Made by a program: the position numbers and the translations under genes. From the NCBI GenBank assembly GCA_010645155.1, contig JAAGOF010000070.1:194901-258900 (forward strand): a stretch of DNA of 64,000 nucleotides, read 5' to 3'. Positions within the stretch are counted from its first letter, which is position 1. Every line of letters begins with the position of its first letter. The notes below the pieces were generated by a model. The model did not search any database. It was given only the letters and a program-made list of their open reading frames with translations, and was not told the DNA's origin. Source of the stretch: Tigriopus japonicus. Taxonomy: Eukaryota; Arthropoda; Copepoda; Harpacticoida; Harpacticidae. This document shows positions 14,913 to 28,327 of this stretch, piece after piece.

Positions 14913-17047
14913 TTATTGAACGTAATGAAGCAAAGAATTTGATGATGTTCTAATTAATTTGCTCATATTTGCTCTGCATGGGAAGAGCATTAGGTCGCTT
15001 TATTTTTTTAACATAATGACAGTATTGCTTTTCGCAAATTTTTATCAGGATGTCGAAAACTTTCAACTTCTTTTAATAAGCGCTTAAGAAACCTTTCACT
15101 CACTGATGTATGCAGCAGTTTGGCAAAAGTGCGAATTTTAGAAAATCCACAAATACGTTGGCTCATAGAAGGGCAGGGAGGTTAGGGCAGGTAATGACTA
15201 ATAAGGCTATTTACCGTTTTGGATGGAATGAAAACTTCCTATTTTTCTGCTAGTAGCTAGAGCGGAAATGGTAACTAAATTTACCGTCATCAAATCCATG
15301 TACAGACACCTTGTTTATGTTCGCACTTGTTTCGCAATTATTTGAGGAGAATTATTGAACGAAGGTCCTACCCCACAGAAAAGCACCTTCTGGCGAAGTC
15401 GAGGGTTTTTTAGTTTATCGCATCAGCACACTTTTTCGAAATTTGATGTTCTTGCCTTTAACCAGTGGACCTACAACCAAACTCCTTGGGTCGATCGGCA
15501 ACCGGGCTGCTGTCTCTTCCCAAATGGTCGACTTGCATGGTAGTAATAGTTTGGTTCATCCAGTTGCAAGTTCCCCCTTTTCCTCTCGAGCCCTGGTGAG
15601 AGGAGAGAGAGAGAGAGAGAACAAGTCCAAAACGAACCTCCAACAGCAATCCAGAAACAGCTCTCTGGGCAGAACCCCGAAAACTCTAGCTCCCCCTTCC
15701 TTCCCTGCTGCATGGAGAAACCGACGCAGATATTCTACCGTCGTAAGCTGTTGTCAATAGGAAAGGCAACACCAACTCCACCACCAACTTAACCCAGGGA
15801 GAGCATAGAGTATGGATAGAGGCAACGACACAGCTGTTCAGTTCTGCAGCTGATGGCAGGCTCCCAGATCAACCTCTTTTGCTCCAAGGCTATCTCAAGT
15901 TGGCCGGGGCCGGTCGGCCATTTCGGCAACATGCTCTCCCACTGCTTCCTCTTCATCATCAATGCTACTGCTGAGGTGAGTGGCAAGCCATGTCCATGGA
16001 AGATGATCAATTCAATGAAATGGCCTCACCATCCATGTTCAAAGGCTTGTCTTCCCATTGGACAAACTTCTCCAGCTAACTTTTCAATTTTGATCGACAT
16101 GTTCCAGGGCATTCCACCCTTGAGGAAAGCCGAGACTTTGTCGGTTGACTTGACTGACGCCGAATGAAAAATGTCCGTTGCTGTGGAACATCAAAATTGC
16201 TATGGATCTTACCTTGGTTCCTTTAGGATTTCACACAATGGCGATCCTCTTTTGCCAAAGAAATTGAATTGGCAGAACTTGCACTTTTATTGGGAAAGCC
16301 TTTTTTTCCTTGCCCCAAGAAAACCACCGACAACGTGCAACGTGAAGGGGACGAAGGCAAAGTGAAGGTTAGGTTTCTCTCTGCTGCCAGCTCCGTCTGC
16401 TCTCGTTGTCAGTTCCCAAGTACTGAACTTCATCTAGGAGCTCTCCCAAGACCGAATTTGCACTTTTGCGTTCAGCGTCGCTGACGTCGTCCCACAGAAC
16501 GAAGGCAAAACCGAATAGCAAGCAAAGAAGCAAGCCAGCCCACCTCCTCTAAAAGAACGAGTAAAACGGTCGGACCGAATAAAATGGGGAAAGGGAGGAG
16601 AGGAGGCCGGGTTTGGAGAGCAAGCTGGATTTTCTTTTCATTTTAACCACAAAAATGTATGAAAATCGATCCTATCGTGTTTAGGAAAATCATCCGTTTC
16701 ATCCCCACTTCAAGATCTGTACGGACCGCCATGTGGCCCCAGAAATTTGCCCCCAGCAAGGGAATAGGAAAATGACGGAAAAACCCTGGCCTATGATAAA
16801 GCTCTAGAAAATAGCAGGGATGTCTTCCTTGGGATTTCTTCCTGAAGTTCAAGATATCATTTTCAACCCCAGAACGTCATCAGCTGAGTTTAAAACTTTC
16901 CGTTGGGCAACACCAAAAGGCCAGGCTAGATCAATGCGGATGAAATATCCATAGTGGCTGGTGGAGGGAGACGCCGCTTGCATTTACAACACGTTCCTCA
17001 AAGGCAATTTTCTTTTGCTCTGTTGGGTAGTTGAATGTACGTTTGGT
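14913..17047. other. Intergenic stretch, no supported gene
   Basis: A GA dinucleotide run lies near 15602-15621. Several overlapping frames of 60-105 codons on both strands (15.3-16.5 kb) carry no domain or splice pattern I can support. Confidence 0.4.
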
Positions 17048-17999
17048 CAGGAACCTCTCACCACAGGACGCGAACTTCAGCTGACGCGAAGCCCAAAGAG
17101 GCCCTTAAAACGGTACGGCTCTGCAGTGAATTTGAATGAAATTGCCGAAAGACGATAAAGGTGTTTGATAGCAAACATCACTCCGGAACAAAGCTACAGC
17201 ATGAGATGTTGCTCCTTTTCCTGCCATTAATTTCTATACTGATGTTTCCTGTTCTCCGGAATTAGTCGAAACTGAGCTGCTTCAGATCAATGTCTCGCAC
17301 AAAACTGAGAATGGTTCTCAATTAAACGCATTTATTACTTGAATATAATAATACCAGCTTCAGACAACGGGTTCAATTATACACGGATGAAGTTTCATGA
17401 AAATTGAGCGTGTTTTTGGAAAACTGTGGCCCTGTTATTAACAATGAAACTTACACCCAAAGCATCCACACTCTTCCCCATAAAAACATCATTTCTAGTC
17501 ATTATTTTACCGTCTGAAATGCTTGAAGTTCATTAGATGCCAAATATCAACATTTTGACAGGCCAAACCGAGAGGAAGCACACTATTGAACAAATTATTC
17601 ATCAACTTATAGTTGAGTCGTTGATGATTCCCTCTCAATGATTATTCGTGCGGAATGAAGTAGAGAACAGATCACCTTCATGGAGCACTATATTCTTCAC
17701 TTTGATAGTGTTGTTAGGTACCTATAATCTGAAACCATTGGTATTTCGGGATAAGTAGAAAAGGGTTGATAATGAGTGATGAACGTGATTTACCCAAGAG
17801 TGGGTTGCATCTAATTATCTCTAAGAGACAGATACACATACCAGAATGATGTCTAGACAATTCATTCACTGATTTATTATGAAATATTGAATATTGAGTC
17901 CATAACACTCGCCTATCGTTCTGTCCATAGGGTCTTATTGGGCTCTCAAAAACAACAACAAACAGCTGTCTTCGCATCCTCTTCTGTAAGTATATCCAT
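17048..17999. repeat. Internal fragment of a hAT-type repeat, inverted relative to 20628-22552, carrying an empty insertion site
   Basis: Read as reverse complement, this stretch matches the left part of the 7.9-kb hAT unit. One shared edge is the cttctgtaagtat word near 17985; the other is the ggaacctctcaccacagga word near 17050. The match covers about 950 bp with scattered substitutions. At 17160-17175 it has a single TGATAGCAAAC, equivalent to CTATCAAAC on the other strand. The partner has two TTATCAAAC copies around a 948-bp insertion, so this is the unoccupied site. Confidence 0.75.
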
Positions 18000-20598
18000 G
18001 GTTTGGTTGATGGGATGTACGGGCCGGTTCAAAAGAGGGCTGCCATCCCCGAGCATTTGGGAATGGTGCACACGGAGTCCGTCGGTATTGACGATGTTGC
18101 CGAAACGTTGGTGCCTCCTCTCTCCATCCATCTATCCATCCATCCGCGTAGGAAAGCAAGACACGAGGAAACCGCCTCGTCTGCCGACAGCCCGGCTAGA
18201 GTCAACACTTCAGAGATCATCGTGGAATGGACGCAGCTTTTCTGGCCCTCCTCCTCCGTCCTGAGCGAGGTCTTCTTTGCCGGAACAGCTGTTCGGACGA
18301 GAAACGAACGAACGCATGTGGGAAGAAACCTCGCAGAGAATCAATCCTCTTTAGGCTTTTCTCGAACTCCTCGGTCTCCTCCTTCATCGAGTTCGGTCGG
18401 CCCTTCCATCATTGCCGGTACTTCCAGCCACTTCAACTTGGGCAGATCAAGAGCCAACGGATTTTCAATCGTCCACTCCCGGTTTCCTGGGGGCTTTAAA
18501 CTCACAGGCATGGGCCAACTCCAAAGCAGAAATGCCGGCTCCCTCGCCGAAAGTGCGTCGCTTGGTATTCACGTTGGTGCTCTCCAAGTTTTTTTTCCGA
18601 AAGATCAGGAGTATCGAACTGAAGGAGAGCTTGATGTTTGCGACTTTAAACCAATCATAAAAACACGCCTTGCAACTAGGTGTCTCACAAAGGTCAAACA
18701 AAATGTTGAGATACGGTATGCTTCAATATGAGTAGTTGATATTTGACATCATTGTAAAACGAAAATGACATTTTCCTCCATTTATGGAATTTTCCGATCA
18801 AAGACTATTGTAAGTGATCAAAGTGGACGAATAAAAAACGCTTTTGAATCTTTGCTTCTTTACTACACGACATTGAGGAAGACTCGACCGCGTTTTTCGC
18901 TTTATCACATTTTCGCCACTTTTCGAAATAATGCCCTGCTGTCTGCTGGAGAGCTAAGAGAAGCCAGCTACCTTAAGGACGAAATCCAACTTTCAGTGCA
19001 GCACGACACAAATATTGGATCAATCGGCACAAATATATGTTATAACTTGTAATATTTACTCAGATTGGCTACTTTGAATGAGGTTTTAAATCCTGCACTT
19101 CTAACTTTCCTACTTTTTCCCACGCTGAAAGCTTCTATTAAGGTACAAAAATAAAAGTCGTCTGGAACTTAATGACCACAACATTATTCTTCACATGAAG
19201 CTACTCTAAAATCAAAAAATAGCCTGTACTTCAAGTCATAGTTGTACTTCAAATTATTTGCCATCTTGATCCTGAGGTTACAAGTGTTCTTACTTTTTTC
19301 AGCAACATCCTCAACATTTAGGGGCTGAAGCAATAATTTTACCATAATCCGAGTTTTTTAAGGAGTCAGTACATGACTGATAAGGGGTGTTCCATTAAGG
19401 AATATTCCCGCTCCTTGCCAATTTTTGGTTGACAATGGAATGCATTGGTAATTGTTTGCATTGACGATGTAACGCCAAATTTTGACTCCAAAGTGTTGAG
19501 TTTGGAGGGTAGCAGTCTGCCGGGTTCGAACCCCAGCCCCCCGCACACAAACCGACGTAGTACGCACAACGCAATGCCTCATCCACGAAAACCATATGAC
19601 CAAGACATCGTTAGAAATTCTTAAATTTTGCTCTTTGCTTTCATAAAAGGCATTTTTTTGCTTCTTGGGGCATTATTTTGGTCCAAAGTTTGTTATATCA
19701 AATTGGCTCAACAAAAGAGTTTGAGGTATTTAAAAAATCTTCTTTATAATTTTTCAACGCAAAACATTAACTTCAATTTAATAAAAACACAGCGCTTACT
19801 TACTTAACATCCGAGTGTAAAACTCATGCTGATAGATTTGAAGAGGGTGTTTCGAAGATTATGAGATTGGGAGCACACATTAACTAACTATTCAAGATCA
19901 AAAGTGATACAGGCGTAATCTACTTAAAAGACAAATTGATGACCTGAATAATATTTCACTAGTGTCATGACCTAACCGACCAATTCAGGCCAAATATAGA
20001 CGGCCATTAATGGCCATTCAGCCCAGCAGACTTCCATTCTTGCCTGAATATTTGATAGACTTAAGGATTACATTTTCAAAGAAGTAAGTACAGTTGCGCT
20101 ATCCAATTACAAAATACCAATACAAGTCAAGTGCGAATTATATTCTTTCTTACATGTAAAAAAACTTATTCCATTTGGCTTCTCCTGCCTTTCCGCAGAC
20201 CGTTACGCAACCTTGACGCATTGTACTGTCAAAGCCCTCCTTTTTCAGTTAGTGCATGCCAGGCAAGGTTTAGATTGCAGCCAATCGTTCCTTCTAGCCC
20301 AAAGACGGTCCAACTGCCCATTAGGCCACAGCTGATGCCTCCCCTCCCTCTCCCCTTTCAAGTCCATGCAAGAAAGCTTGAATTTTCAACCATGAAATGT
20401 GTAGAACGTAATACTAAACAAGATACATAAAATCATTTGTTGGTTACAAACCACAAAAATGATAAGAAGGAAAATTGAATGATCAGAAATTGTCATATGA
20501 AAACTACTTGAATCAGGAGCGGTAGGTTTGAAATAGTTCATAGCAACCGGAGAAATTGAACAAGAGGTTGCGCGAATACCTCTTTCTAGCGTCGAAGT
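18000..20598. other. Spacer between the inverted hAT-type sequences, no supported gene
   Basis: A 242-codon open frame at 18003-18731 is not accepted: its composition is unremarkable and frames of similar quality run on the opposite strand. A tRNA-like fragment occurs near 19500-19590. Otherwise I see AT-rich sequence. Confidence 0.35.
19500..19590 (-). repeat. Possible tRNA-derived SINE fragment
   Basis: It contains GGGTTCGAACCCC, a strong RNA polymerase III B-box. On the minus strand an A-box-like TGGATGAGGCATTGCG lies about 50 bases upstream. It does not fold into a regular tRNA by eye. The B-box core is palindromic, so the strand is uncertain. Confidence 0.3.
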
Positions 20599-21470
20599 GT
20601 CTAAAGCACTGGTTTTTAAACTGGGGGCCAGGGCATGGCTATACTTACAGAAGAGGATGCGAAGACAGCTGTTTGTTTTTGTTTTTGAGAGCCCAATGAA
20701 GCCCTATGGAGTGAACGATAGGGAAGTGTTATGTATCTATATTCAATATTTTATACTAAATCAGTGGATGAATTGTCTAGACATAATTCTGGTTTGTGTA
20801 CCTGTCTCTTAGCGGTAATTAAATGTAACCCACTCTTGGGTAAATCACGTTCACCACTCAATATCAACACTATTCAACTTATCCTGAAATACCAATGGTT
20901 TCAGATTATAAGTACCTAGAACCACCATCAAAGTGAAGAATATAGTGCTCTATGAAGGTGATCTGTTCTTCATTTCATTTTGCATGAATTATCATTGAGA
21001 GGGAATCATCAACAACTCAAGTATAAGTTGATGATTAATTTGTTCAATATTGTACTTCCTCTCATTTTGGCCTGTCAAAATGTTGATATTTGGCTTTTAA
21101 TGGATTTCAAGCATTTCAGACGGTAAAATATTGAGTAAAAATGATATTTTTATAGGGAAGAGTGTGGATGCTTTGGGTGTAATTTTCATTGTTGATAACA
21201 GGGCCACAGTTTTCAAAAAACACGCTCAATTTTCATGAAACTTCATCGGAGTATAATTGAACCCGTTGTCTGAAATTGGTATAATTATATTCAAGCTATA
21301 TATGCGTTTCATTGAGATCCAGTCTCAGTTTTGTGCGAGACATTCATCTGAAGCAACTCAGTTTTGACTAATTCCTGAGAACAGAAAATATCAATATAGA
21401 AATTAATGGCAGGAAAAGGAGCGCTAGCTCATAATGCAACTTTGTTCCGGAGTGATGTTTGTTATCAAAC

Positions 21471-22418
21471 GGTTGCAGGACAACTCGACCCAGCGGACAA
21501 CTCGACTCAGCGGACAAGTCAACCCAACGGACAACCCGACCCAGGACAACTCGACCCAGCGGACAACTCGACCCAGTGGACAACTCGACCCAGCGGACAA
21601 CTCGACCCAGCAGACAACTTGACCCAGCAGACAACTCAACCCAGCAAATAACTCAACCCAGCAGATAACTTGACTCATTGGACAACTTAACCTAATGAAC
21701 AACTCAACCCTGAAAACAACTAAACCCACTACAAAAGTCGAGCTTGTGGAAATCTGAAAAAGCACAAAACTAAAACTAGCGGTTCAAAATATTCTCTTTA
21801 ATTCAAAAAATCATATTTGAGAAAGGAACAATCTACCTTTGGCAGTGGGAAAAATCAGTAAAATAATATTCAAGAGCAAAAATGTCTTTTGAAAATATGA
21901 GATTATAAGTATTTTATAGATTTTCGGAAAAATGGGGATCTGCCATGCAATTTTGATTATTAAAAGTTCAATTGATTATTTAGTTCTGTTTTGCGCCTTT
22001 TTGAAGTTGTCCACTGAGTCGAGTTTCTTCTGAGTCGAATTGTCTGCTGGGTCGAGTTGTCCGCTGGGTCGAGTTGTCCACTGGGTCGAGTTGTCCGCTG
22101 GGTCGAGTTGTCCGCTGGGTCAAGTTGTCTGCTGGGTCAAGTTGTCGGCTGGGTCGAGTTGTCCGCTGGGTCGAATTGTCCGCTGGGTCGAGTTGTCCCC
22201 TGGGTCGAGTTGTCCTGGGTCGGGTTGTCCGTTGGGCCGGGTTGTCCGTTGGGTCAAGTTGTCCATTGGGTCGAGTTGTCCTGGGTCGGGTTGTCCACTG
22301 GGTCGAGTTGTCCTGGGTCGGGTTGTCTGTTGGGTCGGGTTGTCCGTTGGGTCAAGTTGTCCGTTGGGTCGAGTTGTCCTGGGTCGAGTTGTCCGCTGGG
22401 TCGAGTTGTCCTGTCACC
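21471..22418. mobile_element. Foldback-type element with minisatellite arms, 948 bp, 9-bp target duplication
   Basis: It is flanked by TTATCAAAC at 21462-21470 and 22419-22427. The tips are GGTTGCAGGACAACTCGACC and, on the other strand, GGTGACAGGACAACTCGACC. The left arm (21481 to about 21734) is about 15 tandem copies of CAACTCGACCCAGCGGA. The right arm (22007 to about 22411) is about 24 copies of the complementary 17-mer, several shortened to 15 bp. A unique middle of about 270 bp separates them. Left-arm units near the tip fit the consensus and decay toward the centre. Arms of short tandem repeats and 9-bp duplications are the hallmark of Drosophila Foldback elements, related to Mutator-like transposons. 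No transposase is encoded. Confidence 0.85.
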
Positions 22419-23139
22419 TTATCAAACACCTTTTCTATCGTCTTTTGGCAATTGCGTTCAAATTCACTGCAGAGCTACACCGTTTTAAGGGTCTTCTTGG
22501 GCTACGCGCCAGCTGAAGTTCGCGTCCTGTGGTGAGAGGTTCCTGGCCAGGGCCACAAAATGGGGCCCTGGGATTTTCCTGGGGGAGCCTGAAGATGTTT
22601 TGAAAAACGCCAAAGTGTTCAAAATTTTCAAAATTTATCGTTTAAAACAGAAATTTTAATATTTATGCCGTTCTTTAATTTATTTTTCAAAAACAACGTC
22701 CTTTATCAAGCTTTTGTATCCTTTTTGCCGACCTTCTTCCAACCTAATAGAGCTGTGAATCGGATCCAACAGGTCCCCAAAATCTAATCCGAGCTTGGTT
22801 TTCACAATCCGAATCAGACAGCTTCCAACCAATCCGAACGAATCCGAATGCGAAAATTGGGCGTCTAATCCGAAAGAATCCGAAAAATCGTAGCTCAATC
22901 CGAAAAGTTTTATTCAATTCGATTTAATCTGATTATTTTTCTTTTTTGGCCCAGATTGGAAATATCATCACTATTTCAACTTAAGTGGATAACTAGTAGG
23001 GCCCGGAACTATATTCTTTTGAATAAAATATATTGTAATAATCCCTCCCCATTTTCCGCCATCTTTAAATATTTTGGCATTTTTAGGAAAAGTCAAATAT
23101 TTTCTTTATTATTTTGACAAATCATTTCGAAAAAATTAA

Positions 23140-23979
23140 CCCAGATCAAGGGGCTTGTTGTGCGTTGAGGTTCAGAGAATTATCACGAGATGGTGCTGTT
23201 CCACGCGCCAACTTGGAAAAATCAGAGCGAGTCATATACATAACTTTTGAAGTCGCTCATGTTTGAAATCAAGATGATATGATCGTAAAAGTTATTGTAT
23301 CGTGTAGAGAGAATCATCCCCTCACAAATCCACATATTTTGGGCTGATGAAGTTGATTTGAACTCAAATTATGGGATTCGGAAGATTCTCGTTGCCCGTC
23401 TAGGTTGAGAGATGTGAGTTGATCCTGACAATGGTTTTGGTTGCGCAACGTAGCTTAAATAACAAAACAAAGGATCAAGAATCCGGGATTATAAAATCCG
23501 GCAGTTTTCAAAGCATCCGAGTCGCAAAGGTGGTCTGTGTAATGCGAAAACCAAGATTGGAAGAACAAGGGTTTTCGCATTTCACAGACTACCCTCATGA
23601 GTTACATGCTATGAAAAATGTCGTATTTTTAAATCCCGTATTCCTGATCGTTTGTTTTGTTGTTTAAGCCCCGTTGCGCAACCAAAACCAGTCAGGATAA
23701 ACTCACATCTCTCAACCTAGGCGGGCAACGAGAATCTTCCGAGTCCCATAATTTGAGTTCAAATCAATTACGTCAGCCCAAAATATGTGGATTTGGGAGG
23801 GGATGATTCCCTCTACACGATACAATAACTTTTAAGATCATACCATCTTGATTTCAAACATGAGTGACTTCAAAAGTTATGTATATGACTCGCTCTGATT
23901 TTTCCAATTTGACGCGTGGATCAGCACCATCTCGTGATAATTCTCTTAACCTCAACACACAACAAACCCTTGATCTGGG
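23140..23979. mobile_element. 840-bp near-complete palindromic element
   Basis: Two arms of about 400 bp are nearly perfect reverse complements, meeting around 23550-23575. The ends read CCCAGATCAAGGG. The left flank is TTAA (23136-23139) and the right flank TTAG. This fits a piggyBac-type TTAA target with one change, or a TA-targeting element whose repeat starts one base earlier. The 82-codon frame across the centre is a by-product of the palindrome. Confidence 0.75.
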
Positions 23980-26900
23980 TTAGTTGGAGCAAAACAAATG
24001 CATGGTCTATAAACAAAATGAACCAAATATGCTAAAATGTTGACAAAATGGCATTTGTACTAAAATTAAACATTCATGAACATAACAACCAACAGTCATA
24101 AACACAAAAAACTGCGCCATCAAATGGGTCAAATAAAAAATCCTATCCTTAAATCAATTCAGTGTCAAGTGGGCTTCCAAAAACGACCCATAACATTAAA
24201 TTTACCAAAAATATTTGGGATAAATTGGTATACACAGACAAAATTACCAAGTAATTAGCCAACGATTCAGTGAGGTCACTAATCTAAACAAAGTCAGGGA
24301 TTGGTTCAGAATTGAGCCCGCTCAACCAATGACAACAAGGCAGCAATTTTGCGGACATTAGATCACTTTTGACGCTTCAACAACACTTAGCAGCGATGAC
24401 GTTAAGGACCCCATAAACCATTTAGGCCAATTGAAATCAGATGAATCATGGAATAGTCCAAAGAAGATTGGTGTTAAAAGGAAATTTTGTAAGCTTTTCA
24501 TCAAAAAAAGTTCCAATTATCTGGGATTTATTCATCAACAGTATGGCATAGGGTAGGTCACATTGAGCCTTGATTCTGTCCATGGCATATCATTTTGTTC
24601 ACTTCCATCGGGTCATTCTGATAAAGAGGTGAAGAATCTTTCTAAAAATTGAAGTTTCTGATACTGTGGCATTTTTTCTCGAAATGTTTTGGAACGGTGT
24701 CGGTGTTTGGTGGTGTCACCCATTCTTACATGTTTTCACTTAAGCTTGCGTGTAGAATCTAGTTGTTTCTTGGCTTTGGTCTGGATTCCCATGGTTGATC
24801 GATTGGTGGGTTTGTTGATTGGTTGCCTCTACCATCCTTCAAACATCTTCTGATGCTAGTCATGAAAGGTCTTTTGGTTTTTCCCTCTCGTAAGTTGCTC
24901 TTGTTGTTTTGGACTAATGCAAGACGACGCTTTTTGTTTGGACGGCTGGCCGCGTCGGAACGGTAATTCAGGGTCAGAGCGGAAATCAAAAAAATCTCAA
25001 ACGTGCGTCCTTCGATACCGATCATCAAAGCGGCTTATGTGTTTGCTCAAATCAAAACCATGTCAATTTTTCAAAAGTAAATTACGTGTTCATTGAGTCA
25101 AGCGAGACAAGAAGGATGATTCAAATTGGTCTACAAATAAAGTTTGAACCCTGATTAGGTCTGGCCCTACGACATAAATGTGAGGTTTGGTGAAAAGTTG
25201 GTTTTTTTTATTTCACTCTTACAGGAAGCCTGAGTACATTTTAGCGCATTTTAAAACACGTTGGTCCGTCGCAATATTGGTACACCACATGTAGCCACCA
25301 AAAATATTAGAATCATCTCTTTTTCTAACAGCATTGAGCATTTCAAGTTTCGGTCCACCTGTGCAGCACGACTCAATGTCCGCGATCTCACATAGTACTA
25401 AAGAAGCAACAGGCAGGTAAAAATTACGAAAAACAAAATACCGCAAATATCTATTCAATTTGCTTTGCATATCAACTAAACTACGAAAGTGTACCTTTTT
25501 GATTATATCTCAAATAAGTAGATGTAATCAAGGCATAAAAGTAGTTGACTGACACCATCGCATTATTTTTAAACGAGTGAAATCTCGATCTTCAATCGAA
25601 AACTCGTCACACTTGAGAAATGAAGGCAGAATCAGATCGGCCTAACGCCAATGGATGGTGTTGTCAAAATTATCTGGCTCATTTTGCAATTTTTAAGGAT
25701 TGAACTTTTCAATTGTGCTCACTACCTATTATAAAAATTGATGAACCGTGGAGCAAGAAATTCAAAACGTAAGAATATGAGTCTAATTTGAGCAAGCTAA
25801 TACTAATTAAAGATCAAAACACCGTAATGCAGACTCAAAATTCAATTGGCACTCAAAAAATTACTATGGAGCTGTTTGTGTTAAATGGTATTCTGTTACT
25901 TCTCTGGTCTCAAAAATTGGAAGAAGAAATCTCTCAATCCTTAAAATACTATTTGAAATGAGCAAATATTTTTTACTCCTTGTTTGCTTCTACCAAAATG
26001 CCAGAACAAGCCAAGGGTGTCTAAATAGTAAAATTTGCTAAAAAATCTAGTTCAGTGATATCTACGTACTTAATTGTAATCCAGGGGTGAAAAATTGGCA
26101 AACTCTTTCAATGTAGTCCAATTAGGATGATTTAGCTTTAATTGCAGGAATTACTAATGATGTCATCATTTTTGGCGGGAAAAAAAGTTCGGAAGACATG
26201 TGTTTATGTTGAGCGTGAAAGGTAGCTAAAATGAAGATCTAGGTCTTGTAATTGCAACAATTACTTTCTCATCAGGACAACTTGATGTTGGAAAAGCAAT
26301 GTTTGACATTTTTTTGTAAAACAAAATATGTTTTGTTGTTTTCATCTAAAATTTTCCTACATAAATTTAAGGGGCTTGGCCAAACTTTTGAATCAGGAAT
26401 GTCCGATATTGAATAACAAGATGGCCAGAGGAGATCAGTTCCTGGGGCAACTAAACCTAAAAACAAATCATTTGTTTAATTGAAGGCTTCTAATTTCTCC
26501 ATTTGCGTTTAAATTACTTTGCAAAACTTCTCAACATACATTAACCATGCCTTTGCTCTTAAATGTAACATTTTTCGAAAATCTTACCCTTGAAAACTAA
26601 AACATTTTTTTGGGCAAGCCTACACTACTAACGGCAGCAGTTCAGTAATACGAGTCAAGGATTTCTTAATACAGGATTTGAAACCACATCGGAAAAAGTG
26701 CCTGTCTCAAATTATGCGTCATTCAGGCAACCCAAGCCAATTCTCATTGGGCAGGATTGGCCACATCTGCCATTCAAAAGGTGACGAGATCATTGACGAG
26801 CAGACAGCATGATTTCATCTCATGACAGAACAACATCTTTTTATAATTTGAGTGTTAAGTTCCTTCTGCTATTCATAAGCTCATGGCAGGTTTCTACTAT

Positions 26901-28225
26901 TTGAAGAAATGACTTGAGCCTTAATCATTTTGCAAGATCCAAATCACAGTTATAGAAAGCTTACAATTTGCAGTCACCCTTGTCTGTTTTGCCAGTTGCT
27001 TCTCACTCACAACATTTGAAACATCTTGAAAAATCATCTTGAAATGTGATTAATTCATCTGTTCAGTGCTTTTTTAGTGTGATGTTTAAGTCATGTTCAG
27101 TTCATTTGGCTCATGGCAATACACCTTCATCTGCTGTAGTGCTACAGTCTATGATTGATGGCACACCCACCTTTGATAGTGCAACAGCGTCAGTGACACA
27201 AGTACCTTCCCACCCAAAGTTATTTTGGGAATCAGTCAAGTCTCAACCACTGCTAGAGTGTTCATGGTGTGAGTTCATCTTGATGCCAAGGCTTGTTCTG
27301 TCGGTGATTCAGCCATATACCAAACATCCATAAACTTTTTTTAAATGTGAGTGAACCAAGCAAGTAAGATAAATCTCAGTGTGTGCATTGTGTGAGGCAT
27401 AAGCTCAAAACAGACTAGTTTTCTTAACATATATTTGCCCAAAATTTCAACACAAATGTATTTGGTCCATTGACAAAGTCACCAAAGAAAGAATTTTTAT
27501 TTGATAGTCCTTCTTGTAGTGCTTTTTATCTTGCAGTGTGAAGTAATTAATAATCTTAATGAACCTTCATTAAGTAGATCATGAAACTGTGGGAGTGTGA
27601 CTTGAATCATAGCTTCTCATTACTATTTGGATCCTTTAATAGGAATGAATCTACTGAGAAACCCACGTTTTGTAACTTGACATGGAGACAAGGTAGTAAG
27701 AAGGTGCACTCTGCTTAGAATGAATAGAATTAAATAAAGGTATCTTAATTTAACTTAATGAAGGGATAAAAAGAATGTGTCAGTCAATAGACATGACACA
27801 CCCATTGGGACTCTGGGCAGATTAATAGTATGATGTCTTAATGCTTTTAAATTTGATACATACAAATGCACAAAGGGTGATATATTAAACTTTATTATGA
27901 CTTTTCATGTGCAAAAAAGCTATATAATCAACAATTGCTTACAGTAACCATAAGCCATTAAGGTATACCAAATATTTCATGAAGAAATCGCCTATCTGAA
28001 TCACTTATATGGATATTTACATATATTCAAATTGGATTGTCTCAAGTTAAAACTATGTTAAAATTTGATGTTTTGAGTTGTCTATCCATGATCGAGTATT
28101 ACAAAAATATCAAAACTGTGAAACTCCTTTACATGGGAGATGCGGAGACTGAAAAAATAAGCTAGAGAAAAGGGAACTACTGTAAGTTGTTAACATCTAA
28201 CATAAGTCTGAATTAAGTAATGTAG

Positions 28226-28327
28226 CTTCCCGAGCATCATGACGCTTACAAAAAAGGTTGCGTGGCCATCAGCCGTCCAGAAGTTCCGTGGTCCATGTAC
28301 GAGTATGATACGGAAATCGCACCCTGA
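28226..28327 (+). other. Exon-like coding fragment of unknown origin
   Basis: After an acceptor-like TGTAG, 33 sense codons run to TGA at 28325-28327. They encode LPEHHDAYKKGCVAISRPEV and a further 13 residues ending in YDTEIAP. The non-repetitive, charged composition looks coding and differs from the surrounding AT-rich DNA. It lies just inside the right end of the hAT unit, so it may be a transposase terminal exon or a captured host exon. I do not recognise it. Confidence 0.25.

Noticed and set aside
18003..18731. 242-codon open frame
   Set aside because: No recognisable domain, frames of similar quality on the other strand, and its start overlaps the edge of a repeat; length alone is not enough.
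21368..22535. Several long overlapping reading frames in different frames rich in Gly-Arg-Val-Ser-Cys-Pro or Thr-Gln-Asp-Pro words
   Set aside because: A 17-bp repeat unit without stops stays open in every frame as it shifts; these are by-products of the Foldback arms.
23419..23667. 82-codon frame across the palindrome centre
   Set aside because: Spans the two arms of the palindrome and is composed of self-complementary sequence.
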